The notes under the pieces: model-generated
The model's database searches: none
What the model saw: the letters and a program-made list of their open reading frames with translations, nothing else
What the model was told of the DNA's origin: nothing
Assembly (NCBI GenBank): GCA_017416535.1
Contig: JAFQCG010000001.1
Location: 203,013-267,012 of the forward strand
DNA length: 64,000 bases
Direction: 5' to 3'
Source of the DNA: Bacilli bacterium
GTDB lineage: Bacteria; Bacillota_I; Bacilli_A; RF39; UBA660
Made by a program: the position numbers and the translations under genes
Shown: piece by piece, positions 53,889-62,781 of the stretch
Layout: every line of letters starts with the position of its first letter
Position numbering within the stretch: the stretch's first letter is position 1

Positions 53889-53913
53889 CTTAAATATAAG
53901 GAGAAATTATAAT

Positions 53914-54777
53914 ATGGATGTAAACTTTGAATTATACAAAATGTTTTATGTAGTTGCTAATAATAAAAGTATTTCTAAGGGAGCAGAGGAGTTAATGATT
54001 AGTCAACCTGCTGTTACACAATCTATTAAAATGTTAGAAGGACAATTAGGAGTTACTTTGTTTGTTAGAACTAAAAAGGGAGTAATTCTTACTGATGAAG
54101 GAGAAGAATTATACAAGTATGTAAAAGAAGGAATGACTTATTTTATTAATGGACATAATAAAGTAATGTCATTAAAAAACTTAGAAGCAGGTGTTTTAAG
54201 AATTGGTGCTTCTACTTCAGTTACTGAACATTATTTAATGCCATATATTACTAGGTTTCATGAACTTTATCCTAATGTTGAAATTAAAATAGTTAATTTA
54301 TTAACAGATGTATTACTTAAAGAACTTAGAAATGGTAATGTTGATATTGTTATTGGAAGTAATGGTGATTATGTTGATAAAGACCTAGAATTCTTTGAAA
54401 TATCAGAAGTAGGTGAAGTTTTTGTTAGTAATAAAAAAACTTCTTTATCGAAAGAAGATTTATTTAACAGTAATTTGATATTACAAACTGCACCATCTGT
54501 TGCTAGAACTAGTTTTAATGAATATGTTAAGAAAAATGATATAAAATATGTTCCTTTTATGGAAGTTGTTAGTCATAGATTAGTTACTGAACTTGTTAAA
54601 GCGGGAATGGGAATAGGTGTTGTTACAGAAGAATATGTTAAGAATGAGCTTGGGAAAAACTTATTTATAGTTAATCATGATGTTTGTTTGCCAAAGAGAA
54701 AATTTGGTTATACTTTAGTAAAAAATAGTGTTCCAACATATAGAGTAAAAGCATTTATTAATTTATTAAAAAAATAA
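53914..54777 (+). CDS. LysR-family transcriptional regulator
   Basis: 287 residues. The N-terminal winged helix-turn-helix is clear: FYVVANNKSISKGAEELMIS, QPAVTQSIKMLEGQLGVTLF, then VRTKKGVILTDEGEELYKYV. The effector-binding domain begins near 90 (GVLRIGASTSVTEHYLMPYI). Start behind AAGGAGAAA. It is divergent from coaB; LysR proteins commonly control the divergent neighbour. The ligand is unknown. Confidence 0.92.
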   Translation: MDVNFELYKMFYVVANNKSISKGAEELMISQPAVTQSIKMLEGQLGVTLFVRTKKGVILTDEGEELYKYVKEGMTYFINGHNKVMSLKNLEAGVLRIGASTSVTEHYLMPYITRFHELYPNVEIKIVNLLTDVLLKELRNGNVDIVIGSNGDYVDKDLEFFEISEVGEVFVSNKKTSLSKEDLFNSNLILQTAPSVARTSFNEYVKKNDIKYVPFMEVVSHRLVTELVKAGMGIGVVTEEYVKNELGKNLFIVNHDVCLPKRKFGYTLVKNSVPTYRVKAFINLLKK

Positions 54778-54800
54778 AATACTAGTTATCTAGTATTTTT
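54776..54800. terminator. Bidirectional terminator between lysR and the Nudix gene
   Basis: AAAATACTAG-TTAT-CTAGTATTTT (54776-54799). Confidence 0.8.
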
Positions 54801-55311
54801 ATTTTAAAATATTTTCTAATATAACTTTATTTTCTTCATCAAAGAATTTCCCATTTACTGAGGATGAATGATCAATATTTAATAATTTTATTAGTTCTTC
54901 TTTTGTAACAAATTTAATATTAAAGTTTTCATTAATTTCAGATGTTGTTAAGGATTGATTTGATTTATTTATATCTGATGTAGTTTCTACATAATAATAT
55001 TTTGTTATTGTATATCGTGGCGTTTCTTTTGATATTCGGTAGTTATAAAAGTCTTCATAATATGTTTCTAGTGTTAATATGTTTTCTAATGAGTTTTTTT
55101 CAAAAGAAATTCCTGTTTCTTCTTCTAGTTCTCTTATAATTGCATCATCAAAGTCTTCGTCTTTATCGCATTTTCCTCCAGGAAAGATGACTTTGCCTCC
55201 TTCTTCAGTAATTGCATATTTATCATTATTTTTAATAATTGCACGTACTTTTCTAAATATTGACCAGTCATCATTTATTTGTGCGTTATTTTTATTTATT
55301 ACTATATTCAT
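54799..55311 (-). CDS. Nudix hydrolase
   Basis: 170 residues. The Nudix box is complete at about 46-68: GKCDKDEDFDDAII followed by RELEEETGI, fitting Gx5Ex7REUxEExGU. The preceding KYAITEEGGKVIFPGGKCD is the usual strand and loop. It hydrolyses a nucleoside diphosphate linked to some group X; the substrate cannot be told. Start behind AAGAGGTG. It is single and converges with the LysR gene. Confidence 0.9.
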   Translation of the reverse strand: MNIVINKNNAQINDDWSIFRKVRAIIKNNDKYAITEEGGKVIFPGGKCDKDEDFDDAIIRELEEETGISFEKNSLENILTLETYYEDFYNYRISKETPRYTITKYYYVETTSDINKSNQSLTTSEINENFNIKFVTKEELIKLLNIDHSSSVNGKFFDEENKVILENILK

Positions 55312-55415
55312 GGGACACCTCTTTTTTATTATAATTAGTTGTTTATTTTTGTGTCAAGTTTGTTTATTATTAATATTTATTTATCTTTTAGTGATATAAT
55401 TTTTATGGTGATAAT

Positions 55416-56540
55416 ATGGATAGTAATCAAAAAAACTTTAATTTATATGTTTTCTTTTCTACATTTGCGAGAAATTTAGTAGAATTATATATTCCTATAT
55501 TATTTTATAAAGCAGGATATGATTTGCCTAGTATAATGATTTATTTTTTACTAATTCATTTTATATCTTTACTTTTAGATTATCCGTGTATTTATTTATC
55601 TAAAAAGTTTGATAATAGAGTTTTATCAATAGTTGGAATAATTGCTTTTTGTTTATTACAGATACTTCTGAATATTAAAATGATTGGTATTTTTTCTATT
55701 ATACTGATTGCATTTATCTATGCTTTATATAGAAGGGGATATTGGATTGCGAGAAGATATTATAATTTAAAGGTTATTCATAAAGATGATATTTCAAAAT
55801 CTTATTCAATTATAAGTATTATAAATCAAATTGGTGTTATTGTTTCATCATATATAGGGGCATTATTCTTAGATTATTTTAGTTTAAAAATTTTAACTGT
55901 TATATCTATTGTACTGTTCTTATTTAGTGTAATTTATTTATACAAATTAAAGTTTACTCATGAGAAAAATGATATTAAGATTGATTTATTTAAAACTTTA
56001 AAGAAAATTCCAAAAGAGGATATATTTTTATTTGGTACTTATGAATTGACTACTGTAGTGAAACTTATTTTTCCTTTATTTTTATATTTATATGTTAAGG
56101 ACACATTTCAAACAGTTGGTTTATTAACTTTATTTACTAATTTAGCTACTATTTTATTTGCATATTTTTATGGTAAGAAAGTTAATGGTAAAAAGAATTT
56201 TTTAACTTTGAGTTTAGTTTTGGTAGTATTAGTATTTTTTATGAAATGTAATGTTACTGGTATATTACTTGTTATAGTTTCTTTCTTTGAAGGTATTGTG
56301 GGAAAAATGCATGAGATTTCAATGTCAAAAGAATTTTATGCTTTAAGTAAAAAGTTTGAATATTATAACTATAATTTAGCTTATGAAGTAATTCAAAATA
56401 TTTCTAGAACGCTAATGACTTTAGTTTTACTTTTTTTTGTAAAAGACTTGAAAATAATGATTTATATTACGCTTTTAGTTATGCTTTCAGGTGTTTTTGT
56501 TAAGTTTAAGAGGGCTAGAGGAAAAGATTTTGATATATAA
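55416..56540 (+). CDS. Major facilitator superfamily-like membrane transporter
   Basis: 374 residues with about ten to twelve hydrophobic segments across the whole length. The first half contains IYALYRRGYWIARRYYNLKV in the place of the MFS loop 2-3/4-5 arginine motifs, and a central hydrophilic loop (about 185-205) divides two halves. No drug-specific motif or binding-protein partner is visible. Start behind GGTGATA. The gene is very AT-rich, as are its neighbours. The substrate is unknown; an efflux role is one possibility. Confidence 0.7.
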   Translation: MDSNQKNFNLYVFFSTFARNLVELYIPILFYKAGYDLPSIMIYFLLIHFISLLLDYPCIYLSKKFDNRVLSIVGIIAFCLLQILLNIKMIGIFSIILIAFIYALYRRGYWIARRYYNLKVIHKDDISKSYSIISIINQIGVIVSSYIGALFLDYFSLKILTVISIVLFLFSVIYLYKLKFTHEKNDIKIDLFKTLKKIPKEDIFLFGTYELTTVVKLIFPLFLYLYVKDTFQTVGLLTLFTNLATILFAYFYGKKVNGKKNFLTLSLVLVVLVFFMKCNVTGILLVIVSFFEGIVGKMHEISMSKEFYALSKKFEYYNYNLAYEVIQNISRTLMTLVLLFFVKDLKIMIYITLLVMLSGVFVKFKRARGKDFDI

Positions 56541-56568
56541 AAAGTATTAGTTTCCTAATACTTTTTTT
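56539..56568. terminator. Bidirectional terminator after the MFS gene
   Basis: AAAAGTATTAG-TTTC-CTAATACTTTT (56540-56565), with flanking A and T runs. Confidence 0.85.
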
Positions 56569-57007
56569 GTTTTTCATAAGTTAAGTATTCTGTTCCATCT
56601 TCCTCTTTTATCCAATAAGCAAATTTTCCTGTTACTTTTATTGGTGAATCTAACGAAATAAAATTTAAGTTTTTCGTAAGATATGCTTTTGAATCTTCTG
56701 ATATAGATGTAGTGATATGTGGGATTTTTAGTTTGGTTGGATCTTCTTCCTCGTAATTAATATAATATTTCATATATTTTTCTGGAATTTTTACTTCAAA
56801 ACCGCTGTTTTTTCCATCGCTTCCATATCCAATTAGTTCTATTTCTATTTCTTGCCCAAGTAGTTCATCAAATAATTCTTCATTAGTTGGTTTTGGTTTA
56901 AATGTACAATGTATTTCATCATTTAATACAGGTAATTTATTCTTGTCTAAAGAAATAATATAATCTTGAGTTTTTTTATCAAAAAATATTCCCTCGTAAT
57001 GTACCAT
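56555..57007 (-). CDS. Candidate 2H-type phosphoesterase
   Basis: 150 residues, not assignable to a named family with certainty. Two short H-x-T motifs lie at the expected distance: DEIHCTFKPKP near 32 and IPHITTSISED near 95. Two HxT/S motifs framing a small alpha/beta domain are the hallmark of 2H phosphoesterases (2'-5' RNA ligase and cyclic phosphodiesterase superfamily). The hydrophobic strands around them (DYIISLDKNKLPVL and KITGKF-like KVTGKFAYWI) fit. Start behind AAGGAGGAATC. If correct, the substrate would be a 2',3'-cyclic phosphate or 2'-5' linked nucleotide, possibly RNA repair related. Confidence 0.55.
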   Translation of the reverse strand: MVHYEGIFFDKKTQDYIISLDKNKLPVLNDEIHCTFKPKPTNEELFDELLGQEIEIELIGYGSDGKNSGFEVKIPEKYMKYYINYEEEDPTKLKIPHITTSISEDSKAYLTKNLNFISLDSPIKVTGKFAYWIKEEDGTEYLTYEKQKKY

Positions 57008-57103
57008 GTTGATTCCTCCTTAAATATATTATATTTTTTTTTGAAAATTTTTCCAATTATAATTTTTGAATTCAGAATAATACTAGTTTTAGAAGTATGA
57101 TTT

Positions 57104-57132
57104 TTGACTTTTTTGGTTAAATTTGGTATAAT
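57104..57132 (+). promoter_or_regulatory. Promoter of the NlpC/P60 gene
   Basis: TTGACT (57104-57109), 17 bp, TATAAT (57127-57132), with TG extension. Confidence 0.85.
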
Positions 57133-57157
57133 ATACGGCATTCAGGGAGGAAATTTT

Positions 57158-58123
57158 ATGCAAACGGGGCAGACCGTTAGGTTGAAGTTTTTAATGAGTG
57201 TTTTATTCTTAGTAATATTATGTATTGCGGGATATTCTTATAGAAATAAAATTATTTTTAATAGTATTACAGTAGATGTTAATGATAATAGGGTGGTTGA
57301 ATTTGGTACTTCTAGTTATGATTCTATTGCAATGCTTAGCAATGTATCAGGGGATGTTTCAATAATAAAGGATGTTAATACTAATAAAGTTGGGGAACAA
57401 GTGGTTTTATTTGAAATTGAAAAAAGTAATGTTAAAAAACATGTTCCTGTTTCGATAAAGGTTGTAGATAGTGTTAAGCCTATTATTGAATTAAAAAAAG
57501 ATACAGTTTATGTAAGTGTTGGTAAATCATTTGATGTTTTTGGTAATATTAAGAGTGTTACTGATAATGTTGATGGGAAACTTACATTTAAAAAGAATGA
57601 AGAAATTATTGATGGAGATACTAATTATTATACGATTAATGGGTCTGTTAATACTAATCAGATTGGTAAATATAGTATTGAGATTAAAGCTGTTGATAAT
57701 GCTGAAAATGTTTCTAGTAAAAAGTTTAATGTGGTTGTTACTAGTCATGGTAGAGAAAATTCAATTAAAAGTACAGCTTATTCTTTATTAGGTAAACCTT
57801 ATGTTTATGGTGGTAGTAGTATTAATGGATTCGATTGTAGTGGATTTGTTCAATATGTTTATGCTAGAAATGGTTTAAAAGTTGGACGCAGTGCTACAGA
57901 TCAACTTTATAATGGATATGAAGTTTCTTATAAAAATGCAAGAGTAGGAGATATTATTGTTTGGGGTTATGGAAGAAATAATATTACACACACTGCTATT
58001 TATGTGGGAAATGGTTTAATGATTCATGCATCTAATCCACGTGATGGTGTTGTTGTTAATAAAGTAGATAGTTGGGGAAGTTATACTGGTGTTCATATCG
58101 TATCAGTGAGAAGATTATCATAA
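57158..58123 (+). CDS. Secreted or membrane-anchored NlpC/P60 cell-wall endopeptidase with an Ig-like domain
   Basis: 321 residues from ATG 57158 (GGGAGG upstream). One N-terminal hydrophobic segment (about 9-29) is a signal anchor. Residues 105-205 form a DUF5011/bacterial Ig-like module (SVKPIIELKKDTVYVSVGKS, then VTDNVDGKLTF and IKAVDNAENVSSKKFNVVV). The catalytic NlpC/P60 domain follows, from AYSLLGKPYVYGGSSINGFD, with catalytic Cys in DCSGF near 227, His in HTAIYVGNG near 280 and a third polar residue in HAS. It would cut D-Glu-diaminopimelate or -lysine bonds in peptidoglycan. Monocistronic with a strong promoter. Confidence 0.93.
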   Translation: MQTGQTVRLKFLMSVLFLVILCIAGYSYRNKIIFNSITVDVNDNRVVEFGTSSYDSIAMLSNVSGDVSIIKDVNTNKVGEQVVLFEIEKSNVKKHVPVSIKVVDSVKPIIELKKDTVYVSVGKSFDVFGNIKSVTDNVDGKLTFKKNEEIIDGDTNYYTINGSVNTNQIGKYSIEIKAVDNAENVSSKKFNVVVTSHGRENSIKSTAYSLLGKPYVYGGSSINGFDCSGFVQYVYARNGLKVGRSATDQLYNGYEVSYKNARVGDIIVWGYGRNNITHTAIYVGNGLMIHASNPRDGVVVNKVDSWGSYTGVHIVSVRRLS

Positions 58124-58176
58124 TTTATGTATATTTTTGTTTGTTTTTGGAAATCCTATATTTAGGAGGATTGATT

Positions 58177-58380
58177 ATGGAAACATTACAAAAAGTATTG
58201 TTAGTTATTACAATAATTGGAGCAGTAAACTGGGGATTAATCGGTTTATTAGACTTTGATTTGGTTGCTATGATTTTTGGTGAAGCAACTTTATTTTCAA
58301 GAATTATTTATACACTTGTTGGTGTTTGTGGTCTTGTTAATATTGGAATTTTATTTAATCATATTGAACCAACTAAATAG
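58177..58380 (+). CDS. DUF378 family membrane protein
   Basis: 67 residues from ATG 58177 (GGAGG upstream; longer frame from 58072 overlaps the preceding gene and is rejected). Two membrane segments (about 6-27 and 41-62) carry the family pattern ITIIGAVNWGLIGLLDFDLV and SRIIYTLVGVCGLVNI. Function of DUF378 proteins is unknown. A hairpin terminator with a TTCG loop follows. Confidence 0.88.
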   Translation: METLQKVLLVITIIGAVNWGLIGLLDFDLVAMIFGEATLFSRIIYTLVGVCGLVNIGILFNHIEPTK

Positions 58381-58402
58381 AAAAGACTTCGGTCTTTTTT
58401 TG
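58379..58402 (+). terminator. Intrinsic terminator after the DUF378 gene
   Basis: AAAAGAC-TTCG-GTCTTTT with extended T-run. Confidence 0.92.
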
Positions 58403-58478
58403 TTTGTTTTTTAGTTTCGAAGGTTGATAAATTTTCTATTAAATGTTATTATAGTTATTAAGAATAGGGGTGATATTG

Positions 58479-58793
58479 ATGGATTTTATAATTACATTTT
58501 TTAGAGATGTTCTAAATGGTCCATTATATATTGGAGTATCTATTGTTTGTGGAATATTAATTTGTTCATGTATTGGTTATTTAGGTGAACAGTATTTAAA
58601 TAAACAAAAAGAGAAAAAAGAATATGAAGCGACACATGCTGCAATTGCAGGAGATATGGTTGATGCTAGTGCTTTTGCTGCAGCACCGGTTCAACAACCA
58701 GCTGGTGTAACATCTGTAGAACAAGCAATGGTTGCGCCAGTAGTTGATGTTGCTGTTTCTGCACCCGTTGTAGATTCTAACAATAATCAATAA
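58479..58793 (+). CDS. Small single-span membrane protein with an Ala/Val/Pro-rich tail
   Basis: 104 residues from ATG 58479 (AGGGG upstream). A membrane segment (about 12-35, with GVSIVCGILICSCIGYLG) is followed by a charged linker (NKQKEKKEYEATH) and a low-complexity tail of Ala, Val, Pro and Gln to the C-terminus. Unknown to me. It is not clearly paired with neighbours; its own promoter was not found. Confidence 0.55.
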   Translation: MDFIITFFRDVLNGPLYIGVSIVCGILICSCIGYLGEQYLNKQKEKKEYEATHAAIAGDMVDASAFAAAPVQQPAGVTSVEQAMVAPVVDVAVSAPVVDSNNNQ

Positions 58794-58794
58794 C

Positions 58795-58823
58795 TTTACT
58801 ATTTAGATAAAATTTTGTATACT
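58795..58823 (+). promoter_or_regulatory. Promoter of cdaA-cdaR
   Basis: TTTACT (58795-58800), 17 bp, TATACT (58818-58823). Confidence 0.6.
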
Positions 58824-58855
58824 AGATTATAGCATTTTTAGAAGGAGAGGATGTA

Positions 58856-59683
58856 ATGTCAATAACAGTAACAGATGTATTATCCGTATTAAGAGATTTC
58901 GTTGATGTCTTATTAGTATGGTTTGTAATTTATTATATTTTGAAAAATATTAAAAATAATATTAAATTATCGTTAATTTTTAAAGGATTAGTATTTATTG
59001 TTTTACTTTATGCGGTAAGTGATCTTTTTGGATTTGTAACTATTGGAGTTTTATTAGATTATATTCTTCAATGGGGACCAATTGCTTTAATTGTTATTTT
59101 CCAACCAGAAATTAGAACTATATTAGAGCAACTTGGACGTACTCAATTATTAGGAAGACATAAAGTACTAACAGTTGATGAACGTGAACGTATGGTTTAT
59201 GAAATGGTTAATGCAATTGACTATTTAAGAAAAGAAAGAATTGGAGCATTAATGGTAATTGAAAGAGATATTAGTCTTGGTAATTACATTGATAAAGCTA
59301 AAAAGTTATATGCTGATTTAACAAGTGATTTATTAATAGCTATTTTCTATGAAGGTAATCCATTACATGATGGTGGAGTTATTATTCAAGGTGATAGAAT
59401 TACTTGTGCTGGTGCTGTTTTTCCAACAAGTAATAGTCCTAAGTTGAATAAAAGATTAGGAACAAGACATAGAGCGGCCTTAGGGTTAGCTGAAGAAACA
59501 GATGCTATTTGTATTGTTGTTTCTGAAGAAACAGGAAGAGTTTCAATAGCATTAAAGGGAGAAATGTTATATAACCTAACACTTGATGATGTTAGAATGA
59601 TGTTAATAGATGAGTTAAAACCAAAACAAGATATTGAATTTGAAGAAGAAATAGAGGAAGCAGCTTATGAAGAAGATAATTAG
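58856..59683 (+). CDS. cdaA: Diadenylate cyclase CdaA (c-di-AMP synthase)
   Basis: Makes cyclic di-AMP from two ATP. 275 residues: three N-terminal membrane segments (about 12-32, 38-60, 65-85), then the DAC domain. The active-site motifs DGGVIIQGDR near 172 and GTRHRAALGLAEETDAICIV near 201 are intact; the usual DGA reads DGG. Start behind AAGGAGAGGATGT. It overlaps cdaR by 17 bases. c-di-AMP controls potassium, osmolytes and cell-wall stress in Firmicutes. glmM, the usual third gene, is absent. Confidence 0.95.
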   Translation: MSITVTDVLSVLRDFVDVLLVWFVIYYILKNIKNNIKLSLIFKGLVFIVLLYAVSDLFGFVTIGVLLDYILQWGPIALIVIFQPEIRTILEQLGRTQLLGRHKVLTVDERERMVYEMVNAIDYLRKERIGALMVIERDISLGNYIDKAKKLYADLTSDLLIAIFYEGNPLHDGGVIIQGDRITCAGAVFPTSNSPKLNKRLGTRHRAALGLAEETDAICIVVSEETGRVSIALKGEMLYNLTLDDVRMMLIDELKPKQDIEFEEEIEEAAYEEDN

Positions 59684-61025
59684 AAAAATTGGAAGATTAT
59701 TCCACCATATTGGATTATTCTTTGATAAATGGTTAATAACTCCTATTACAAAACTCATCTTAATTGTTATGAATTTCTTCAAAAACAATTCTAAAAATAT
59801 TGATAGATTTGCTGGTAAAAAATCTACTTTGTTAATAATAAGTATGATTTTAGCATTTATTGTATTTGTATGGACTGATAAAGAATCTAATATTATGATT
59901 GATCAATATGCAGAAATTTTATCAGACCAACAAGTAACAGCAGTTTATAATGAGGAATTATATGTAGTTGAAGGTTTACCTGATACTGTTGATATTACTT
60001 TAGTAGGACAAAGAAGACACATCTTCTTAGCAAAGCAATCTCCTGCTAAAGGTGTATCTGTTGATTTAACTGGATTAAAACCAGGAAATCATAAGGTTAC
60101 ATTAAAGTATACACAACGACTTAAATCGTTAGATTATAAGTTAGATCCTGAAAATGTAACAGTTACAATTTATGAAAAAGTTAGTGATACTAGAACATTA
60201 ACTTATGATGTATTACATAAAGATAATTTAGATAAGAAATTATATATTAGTGATATTGAATTAGATAGAACTGATGTAATTATTAAGGGTGCAGAATATA
60301 AGTTAAAACAAGTTGCATCTGTAAAAGCATTAGTTGATGTTAATGAAATTCCTAATCCAAAGGCTGGGGAAATTGAATTAAAAGATGTTCCTCTAGTTGC
60401 TTATGATACTGATGGAATGATTTTAGATGATGTTGAAATAGTTCCTAAAACAGTAAAAGCTAAACTTACAATTACTTCTCCAAGTAAAGAAGTTCCAATT
60501 AAAGTTATTCCAAAAGGAGACTTAGCATTTGGTAGATCAATTAAATCAATGGTATTAAGTTCTACTTTAGTTACTATTTATGGTGAACAAGCTGCTGTTG
60601 ATGAAATTGAACAACTTGAAGTTGAAATTGATACTAAGGGATTAGCTAAAGATAAAGAATATCATGTTACTTTAAAGAAACCTTCTGGTATTACTGAACT
60701 TAGTACAAAAACATTAACAATTAAATTAACTTTAGATGACTCAATTACTAAAGAGTTTGAAAATATTGCAATTCAATTTAAGAATCTTGGAAATAATTAT
60801 AAAGTTCAAGCATTAACTGATGACGATAGACAAGTTACTGTAGTAGTATCTGGAAGTAGTGATGTTGTTAAGAAAGTTGAGTCTACATCAATTAAACCTT
60901 ACATCGATCTTAAAGATTATGGAGTAGGTACTCATGAAGTAGAAGTTCAAGTTTCTGGAGATGACTTGAAGTTAAATTATGAATCTAAGACTAAGAAAGT
61001 TAAGATTGTTATTACAAAGAAATAG
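59667..61025 (+). CDS. cdaR: CdaA regulator CdaR (YbbR-domain protein)
   Basis: 452 residues. A membrane segment near 51-70 anchors an extracellular part made of YbbR repeats (about 75-450). The repeats show as a recurrent pattern ending in ...VTIYEKVSD, VPLVAYD, VEIDTKGLAKD and SIKPYIDLKDYGVGTHEVEV. CdaR binds and regulates CdaA. It starts inside the last codons of cdaA (17-base overlap), which fits coupled, stoichiometric synthesis. A terminator follows the stop. Confidence 0.92.
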   Translation: MKKIIRKIGRLFHHIGLFFDKWLITPITKLILIVMNFFKNNSKNIDRFAGKKSTLLIISMILAFIVFVWTDKESNIMIDQYAEILSDQQVTAVYNEELYVVEGLPDTVDITLVGQRRHIFLAKQSPAKGVSVDLTGLKPGNHKVTLKYTQRLKSLDYKLDPENVTVTIYEKVSDTRTLTYDVLHKDNLDKKLYISDIELDRTDVIIKGAEYKLKQVASVKALVDVNEIPNPKAGEIELKDVPLVAYDTDGMILDDVEIVPKTVKAKLTITSPSKEVPIKVIPKGDLAFGRSIKSMVLSSTLVTIYGEQAAVDEIEQLEVEIDTKGLAKDKEYHVTLKKPSGITELSTKTLTIKLTLDDSITKEFENIAIQFKNLGNNYKVQALTDDDRQVTVVVSGSSDVVKKVESTSIKPYIDLKDYGVGTHEVEVQVSGDDLKLNYESKTKKVKIVITKK

Positions 61026-61048
61026 TTGAATGACTATTTCTTTTTTTG
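61017..61048 (+). terminator. Intrinsic terminator overlapping the cdaR stop codon
   Basis: AAGAAATAGT-TGAATG-ACTATTTCTT followed by a T-run. Confidence 0.85.
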
Positions 61049-61103
61049 TAATAAATTAGTTCTACCTAAATATAATTTAGTATAAATATTAATGGGGTGA
61101 ACT

Positions 61104-62090
61104 ATGAAAAAAATATTTTTGTTTTTATTTGCAATGATAATTTTTCTTACTGGATGTGGTAAATACAATGAGAAAGATATTGTAAATGAAATAAGTAAAA
61201 AGATTAAAAAAAGTTATATGTTAAGTGGTGAACTTGCTATAACTAATAATGATGATGTTTATAATTATGATATTGAAGTTAGTTATAAGAAGGATAATTA
61301 TTATAAAGTTAGTATGACGAATATGGCTAATGGTCATACACAAGTTATATTAAAAAATGATGATGGTGTATATGTGTTGACACCTGCTTTAAATAAAAGT
61401 TTTAAGTTTCAAAGTGATTGGCCTTATGAACACTCACAAATTTATTTATTAGAAGCTTTAATTAATGATATAAAAAATGATAAGGAACATAAATTTGAAG
61501 AAGTAGAGAAAGGATATAATTTTACTACTAAGGTTAATTATCCTAATAATAGATTACTTGTAAATCAAAAAATATTTATTGATAAAGATTTAAATATTAA
61601 AGAGGTAAAAATATATGATTCCAACGATACTATAAAAATGGAATTAGATATTAAAGATATAGATTATTCTCCAACATTTAAGGATGATTATTTTAAATTG
61701 AATTATGTTATGGAGTCATTTGAAGAATTAGATGTTGTGGAAAGTTCTAATTTAGATGATTCTATATATCCATTATTACTTCCAACTAATACAACTTTGT
61801 CTAATAGTGAGAAGATAACAACTGATACAGGTGAAAGGATTATTATGACGTTTGAAGGTGATAAGCCATTCTTACTTGTAGAAGAGACAAGTAATGTTAT
61901 GGATGAATTTACTGTTATTCCTACTTATGGTGAGCCATATATGTTTATGGATACTTTAGGTGTTATGACAGACAATTCATTGTCTTGGACAAGTGGAGGA
62001 ATTGATTATTATATTGTGAGTGATGTAATGGGAAAAGACGAATTGATTGAGATAGCTCAAAGCATTAGTTCTGTTCCAACTCTTAAATAA
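61104..62090 (+). CDS. Lipoprotein, LolA/RseB-like fold suspected
   Basis: 328 residues. The signal peptide ends with the lipobox LTGC (Cys near 18), so it is anchored to the outer face of the membrane. Residues 30-215 look like the curved beta domain of outer-membrane-lipoprotein-sorting/YdcC-like proteins (MLSGELAITNNDDVYNYDIE, YYKVSMTNMANGHTQVIL, LDIKDIDYSPTFKDDYF). The C-terminal part (about 225-328) resembles DUF4367-type domains (GERIIMTFEGDKPFLLVEET). Bacillus relatives are sporulation lipoproteins; here the role is open. Start behind GGGGTG. Confidence 0.7.
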   Translation: MKKIFLFLFAMIIFLTGCGKYNEKDIVNEISKKIKKSYMLSGELAITNNDDVYNYDIEVSYKKDNYYKVSMTNMANGHTQVILKNDDGVYVLTPALNKSFKFQSDWPYEHSQIYLLEALINDIKNDKEHKFEEVEKGYNFTTKVNYPNNRLLVNQKIFIDKDLNIKEVKIYDSNDTIKMELDIKDIDYSPTFKDDYFKLNYVMESFEELDVVESSNLDDSIYPLLLPTNTTLSNSEKITTDTGERIIMTFEGDKPFLLVEETSNVMDEFTVIPTYGEPYMFMDTLGVMTDNSLSWTSGGIDYYIVSDVMGKDELIEIAQSISSVPTLK

Positions 62091-62093
62091 GAC

Positions 62094-62122
62094 TTTACGT
62101 TGATTTTTACTTATGCTATAAT
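62094..62122 (+). promoter_or_regulatory. Promoter of the thioredoxin-fold membrane protein
   Basis: TTTACG (62094-62099), 17 bp, TATAAT (62117-62122) with TG extension. Confidence 0.6.
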
Positions 62123-62140
62123 TGATTCGTGGTGATTAAA

Positions 62141-62680
62141 ATGGCAAAAAGTAAAAAAACAATTAATAAAAAGGGAACTACAAAAAAGAATATTAATAAA
62201 AAAATTGATGAAATGGAAACTAGTACATCTTATGAAATACTAAAGGTTGTTACTGTTTTACTAGGAGTGCTTGCAGTACTAAGTTGTTTCTATTTAATAA
62301 CAGTGTTTGTTACTGGTAATAATAGTAAACAAGAGGAAGAAAAAGTTGAAGCTGAAATTCAATATGATGAAATTTTAGCCGGTTCAAGTTTCAATATGAG
62401 AAATGAGAAATATTTAGTTGTATATTATGACTTTACTGATGCTGAACTAGCTGAATTAACTTCTACTTTAAATAATTATTCATATAATGGAAAATATAGA
62501 TTTTATAAAGTTGATATGAGTAATGGATTTAATAAGCAATATGTTAGTGAAAAGTCTAATAAGAAACCTAAGAGTGCTGATGAATTATTAATTAAAGGAC
62601 CAACACTTATTAAGTTTGAAGATGGTAAAGTAACTAGATATATTGAAGGTGTAGATTCAATTATTGATTATTTAAATTAA
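62141..62680 (+). CDS. Membrane-anchored thioredoxin-fold protein without CxxC
   Basis: 179 residues from ATG 62141 (GTGGTGATT upstream). A lysine-rich cytoplasmic N-terminus is followed by one membrane segment (about 38-62) and an extracellular domain. The strand order YLVVYYDF, then YRFYKVDM, then GPTLIKFEDGKVTRYIEG is that of a thioredoxin fold, including the cis-Pro position (GPTLI), but no CxxC redox motif is present. It is therefore not a classical oxidoreductase. Possible partner of the neighbouring secreted protease; that is conjecture. A terminator follows. Confidence 0.6.
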   Translation: MAKSKKTINKKGTTKKNINKKIDEMETSTSYEILKVVTVLLGVLAVLSCFYLITVFVTGNNSKQEEEKVEAEIQYDEILAGSSFNMRNEKYLVVYYDFTDAELAELTSTLNNYSYNGKYRFYKVDMSNGFNKQYVSEKSNKKPKSADELLIKGPTLIKFEDGKVTRYIEGVDSIIDYLN

Positions 62681-62703
62681 GACAAGTAATTGTCTTTTTT
62701 TAT
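62679..62703 (+). terminator. Intrinsic terminator after the thioredoxin-fold gene
   Basis: AAGACAA-GTAA-TTGTCTT with a T-run. Confidence 0.85.
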
Positions 62704-62781
62704 TTTATTTAGATTTTTTTGTTCTAAATAAAAGTATACTGTGATATTATAATTTATAGGTAAGAAAGGATAGTGCTTATT

